Of a DNA stretch of 64,000 bases, positions 62,691 to 64,000 are shown one piece after another. Both the position numbers and the translations under genes were made by a program. The DNA is from Lates calcarifer (lineage: Eukaryota; Chordata; Actinopteri; Centropomidae), in NCBI RefSeq assembly GCF_001640805.2, contig NC_066838.1, forward strand, positions 7,644,601 to 7,708,600, written 5' to 3'. Position 1 is the stretch's first letter, and each line of letters starts with the position of its first letter. The notes beneath the pieces were generated by a model that was not told where the DNA came from, did not search any database, and was given only the letters and a program-made list of their open reading frames with translations.

Positions 62691-63305
62691 ATCTAACAAA
62701 ATAAGCTTTTTGTCTTACATGTGTGGAGAGACTTATCTAATGGAATAGAGGAACAAAGTTGATTGCATCATTATTTTATTTATTTTTATGTAGGTTGCCT
62801 AAATTTGCCATATACATATAAAGTGATAAAATGAAAATATTCTATTTAATGTATTATGTTCAGTAATTAAGTTCAACCCTAGTCAGTGTGAACATTATAT
62901 TCTATATCCTAGATATGATGAAATATCAGACACTACTGTGTCAACTTCCTCTCTCCACTGAAAATATAGAGTGGAATACTTCCTTAAGGTTCTCTACTTT
63001 TCTCAGTTTCACTTCACTTCTAGTCTGAGTCATTCTCATCCTTTTTTTCTTTACTTTTCACACATTAGCTCCTGCAGTTCCTCTCTCTTTTTTCTCTTCA
63101 CTACATGATCACTAAACATCTTCCCCTTCCTCTCAGCTCTCTCCTCTCTCCTTGTCACCCTCCGTCTCCTTTTCTCTCCCTCCAACAGAGCGAGGGCTAT
63201 TTTTACCCAGAGTGCCATTGTTCAGCTTGAGCACACCCTTCCCTGGCACTGGCTGCTGCTTTAGGCTGCACTCTACTGCAGCACACATACACTCATACTT
63301 ACACA

Positions 63306-63307
<2 letters not shown>

Positions 63308-63339
<32 letters not shown>
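63308..63339. repeat. (AC)n microsatellite
   Basis: About 16 AC units. Confidence 0.95.
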
Positions 63340-63343
<4 letters not shown>

Positions 63344-63520
63344 GACACACGGTTCACATCAATGCAAAATGGAGGAGGACTGCGCAGCTGAAGGCTAACC
63401 AGAAGGAGAGAGAGATGACAAGCAGGAGGAAGAAGAGGAGGAGGAGGGAAGGGGAGAAGAGAAGCCACAGGCCAGCAGAGAAATGTTGTAGTGAGTGACA
63501 CCACATGTATACGAGTGAGT

Positions 63521-63521
<1 letters not shown>

Positions 63522-63553
<32 letters not shown>
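63522..63553. repeat. (AC)n microsatellite
   Basis: About 16 AC units, 180 bp from another AC array of the same phase and length. Confidence 0.95.
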
Positions 63554-63555
<2 letters not shown>

Positions 63556-63892
63556 TTCAGTTCAGCTTCTAATAATGTGTGTGTGAGAGAGGAGGTGGAC
63601 AGAAAAAGAGGAAGAACCATGGGAGGAGGCACCAGTGAGCTTAAGTGGACAGCAGAGAAGTGCTGCCAATGATGATGATGGTGGATGGTGGAAATACTGG
63701 GGATTCGTGATTGGGCTACTACAACAGCTTGGTTTACATTGGGGAAAGATTGTGGTTTTTGTACAAAGGTTAGCAATTACAATGTAACGCATTTTTTTGT
63801 AAAAATCCAGTGTCTCTATATAGCTCTGGCTCATAAATATAGTGGATCGGTGCAATCTATTCCATTTGTGCTCATGCACAGGCGGTGGGAGA

Positions 63893-63903
63893 GTATAAAA
63901 GGC
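63893..63903 (+). promoter_or_regulatory. TATA-like core promoter motif
   Basis: gtataaaaggcgc, a good TATA box followed by a GC-rich edge, is near the right end of the window. An ATG near 63922 is open to the window end, but at about 28 bases from the TATA box it would be at the predicted start site. No known product. It may be chance within a bsn intron. Confidence 0.3.
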
Positions 63904-64000
63904 GCAGTGGGAGCAAGAAAGATGGATATCCAGTGCATGCTAATGCTACAGAGCACAGACGTTGTAATGACACACAAACAGCATAAGAGGAAACAGACAG

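Larger units (their letters stand above)
58908..64000. other. Right-hand stretch, presumed bsn intron
   Basis: I searched the minus strand for the missing zinc-finger cysteine pairs and the N-terminal bsn sequence and did not find them, so the next upstream exon should lie beyond 64000. The stretch contains microsatellites, repeat families A and B, the SINE and CT-rich segments (60380-60480, 63000-63180). Confidence 0.6.

Noticed and set aside
16013..63553. Search for CRISPR arrays among the many short repeats
   Set aside because: The repeats are mono-, di- and tetranucleotide arrays of a vertebrate genome, without spaced identical repeats.
63133..63776. Minus-strand frames with CVCVCV runs
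   Set aside because: Driven by AC arrays; no bassoon zinc-finger or other domain.

Overview
This is vertebrate nuclear DNA, almost certainly from a ray-finned (teleost, probably percomorph) fish. Evidence: spliced genes with GT-AG introns, a rhamnose-binding lectin of the fish type, compact introns in caspase-9 and DNAJC16, abundant CA and TA microsatellites, and dispersed repeats that I recognise from teleosts, including a tRNA-derived SINE. I rebuilt the gene models by hand from splice sites, reading-frame phase and remembered family sequence. No alignment was run.

Layout. 1-500: inverted and direct repeats just 3' of the lectin gene. 528-2154 (minus): a two-domain L-rhamnose-binding lectin in eight exons. 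2155-5682: mostly unassigned, with three possible exons of an unidentified minus-strand gene. 5683-8023 (minus): caspase-9, ten coding exons. 8024-8999: a CpG-richer divergent promoter region shared with the next gene. 9000-13688 (plus): DNAJC16, an ER J-domain/thioredoxin protein, fourteen coding exons, with a poly(A) signal at 14821. 14842-22792: gene-poor, with repeats, microsatellites and probably the 3' UTR of the next gene. 22793-58907 (minus): most of Bassoon (bsn), the giant presynaptic active-zone scaffold. Twelve exons remain in frame from the end of the second zinc finger to a stop; the 5' exons lie beyond the window. 58908-64000: presumably bsn intron, with a tRNA-derived SINE, other repeats and a TATA-like box near the right edge.

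The genes do not form a functional unit. CASP9 and DNAJC16 are also head-to-head neighbours in mammals (human 1p36), so that pair is ancestral synteny. Human BSN is on 3p21, so its tail-to-tail position next to dnajc16 is a difference from mammals.

Main points for a second look: a bsn C-terminus that replaces the mammalian ending with two other exons; a one-base irregularity at a dnajc16 splice donor; a possible IAP-binding AIPM motif at a caspase-9 cleavage site; a near-perfect hairpin in the putative lectin 3' UTR; and an unidentified gene fragment at 2872-4703. I found no convincing wholly new system.
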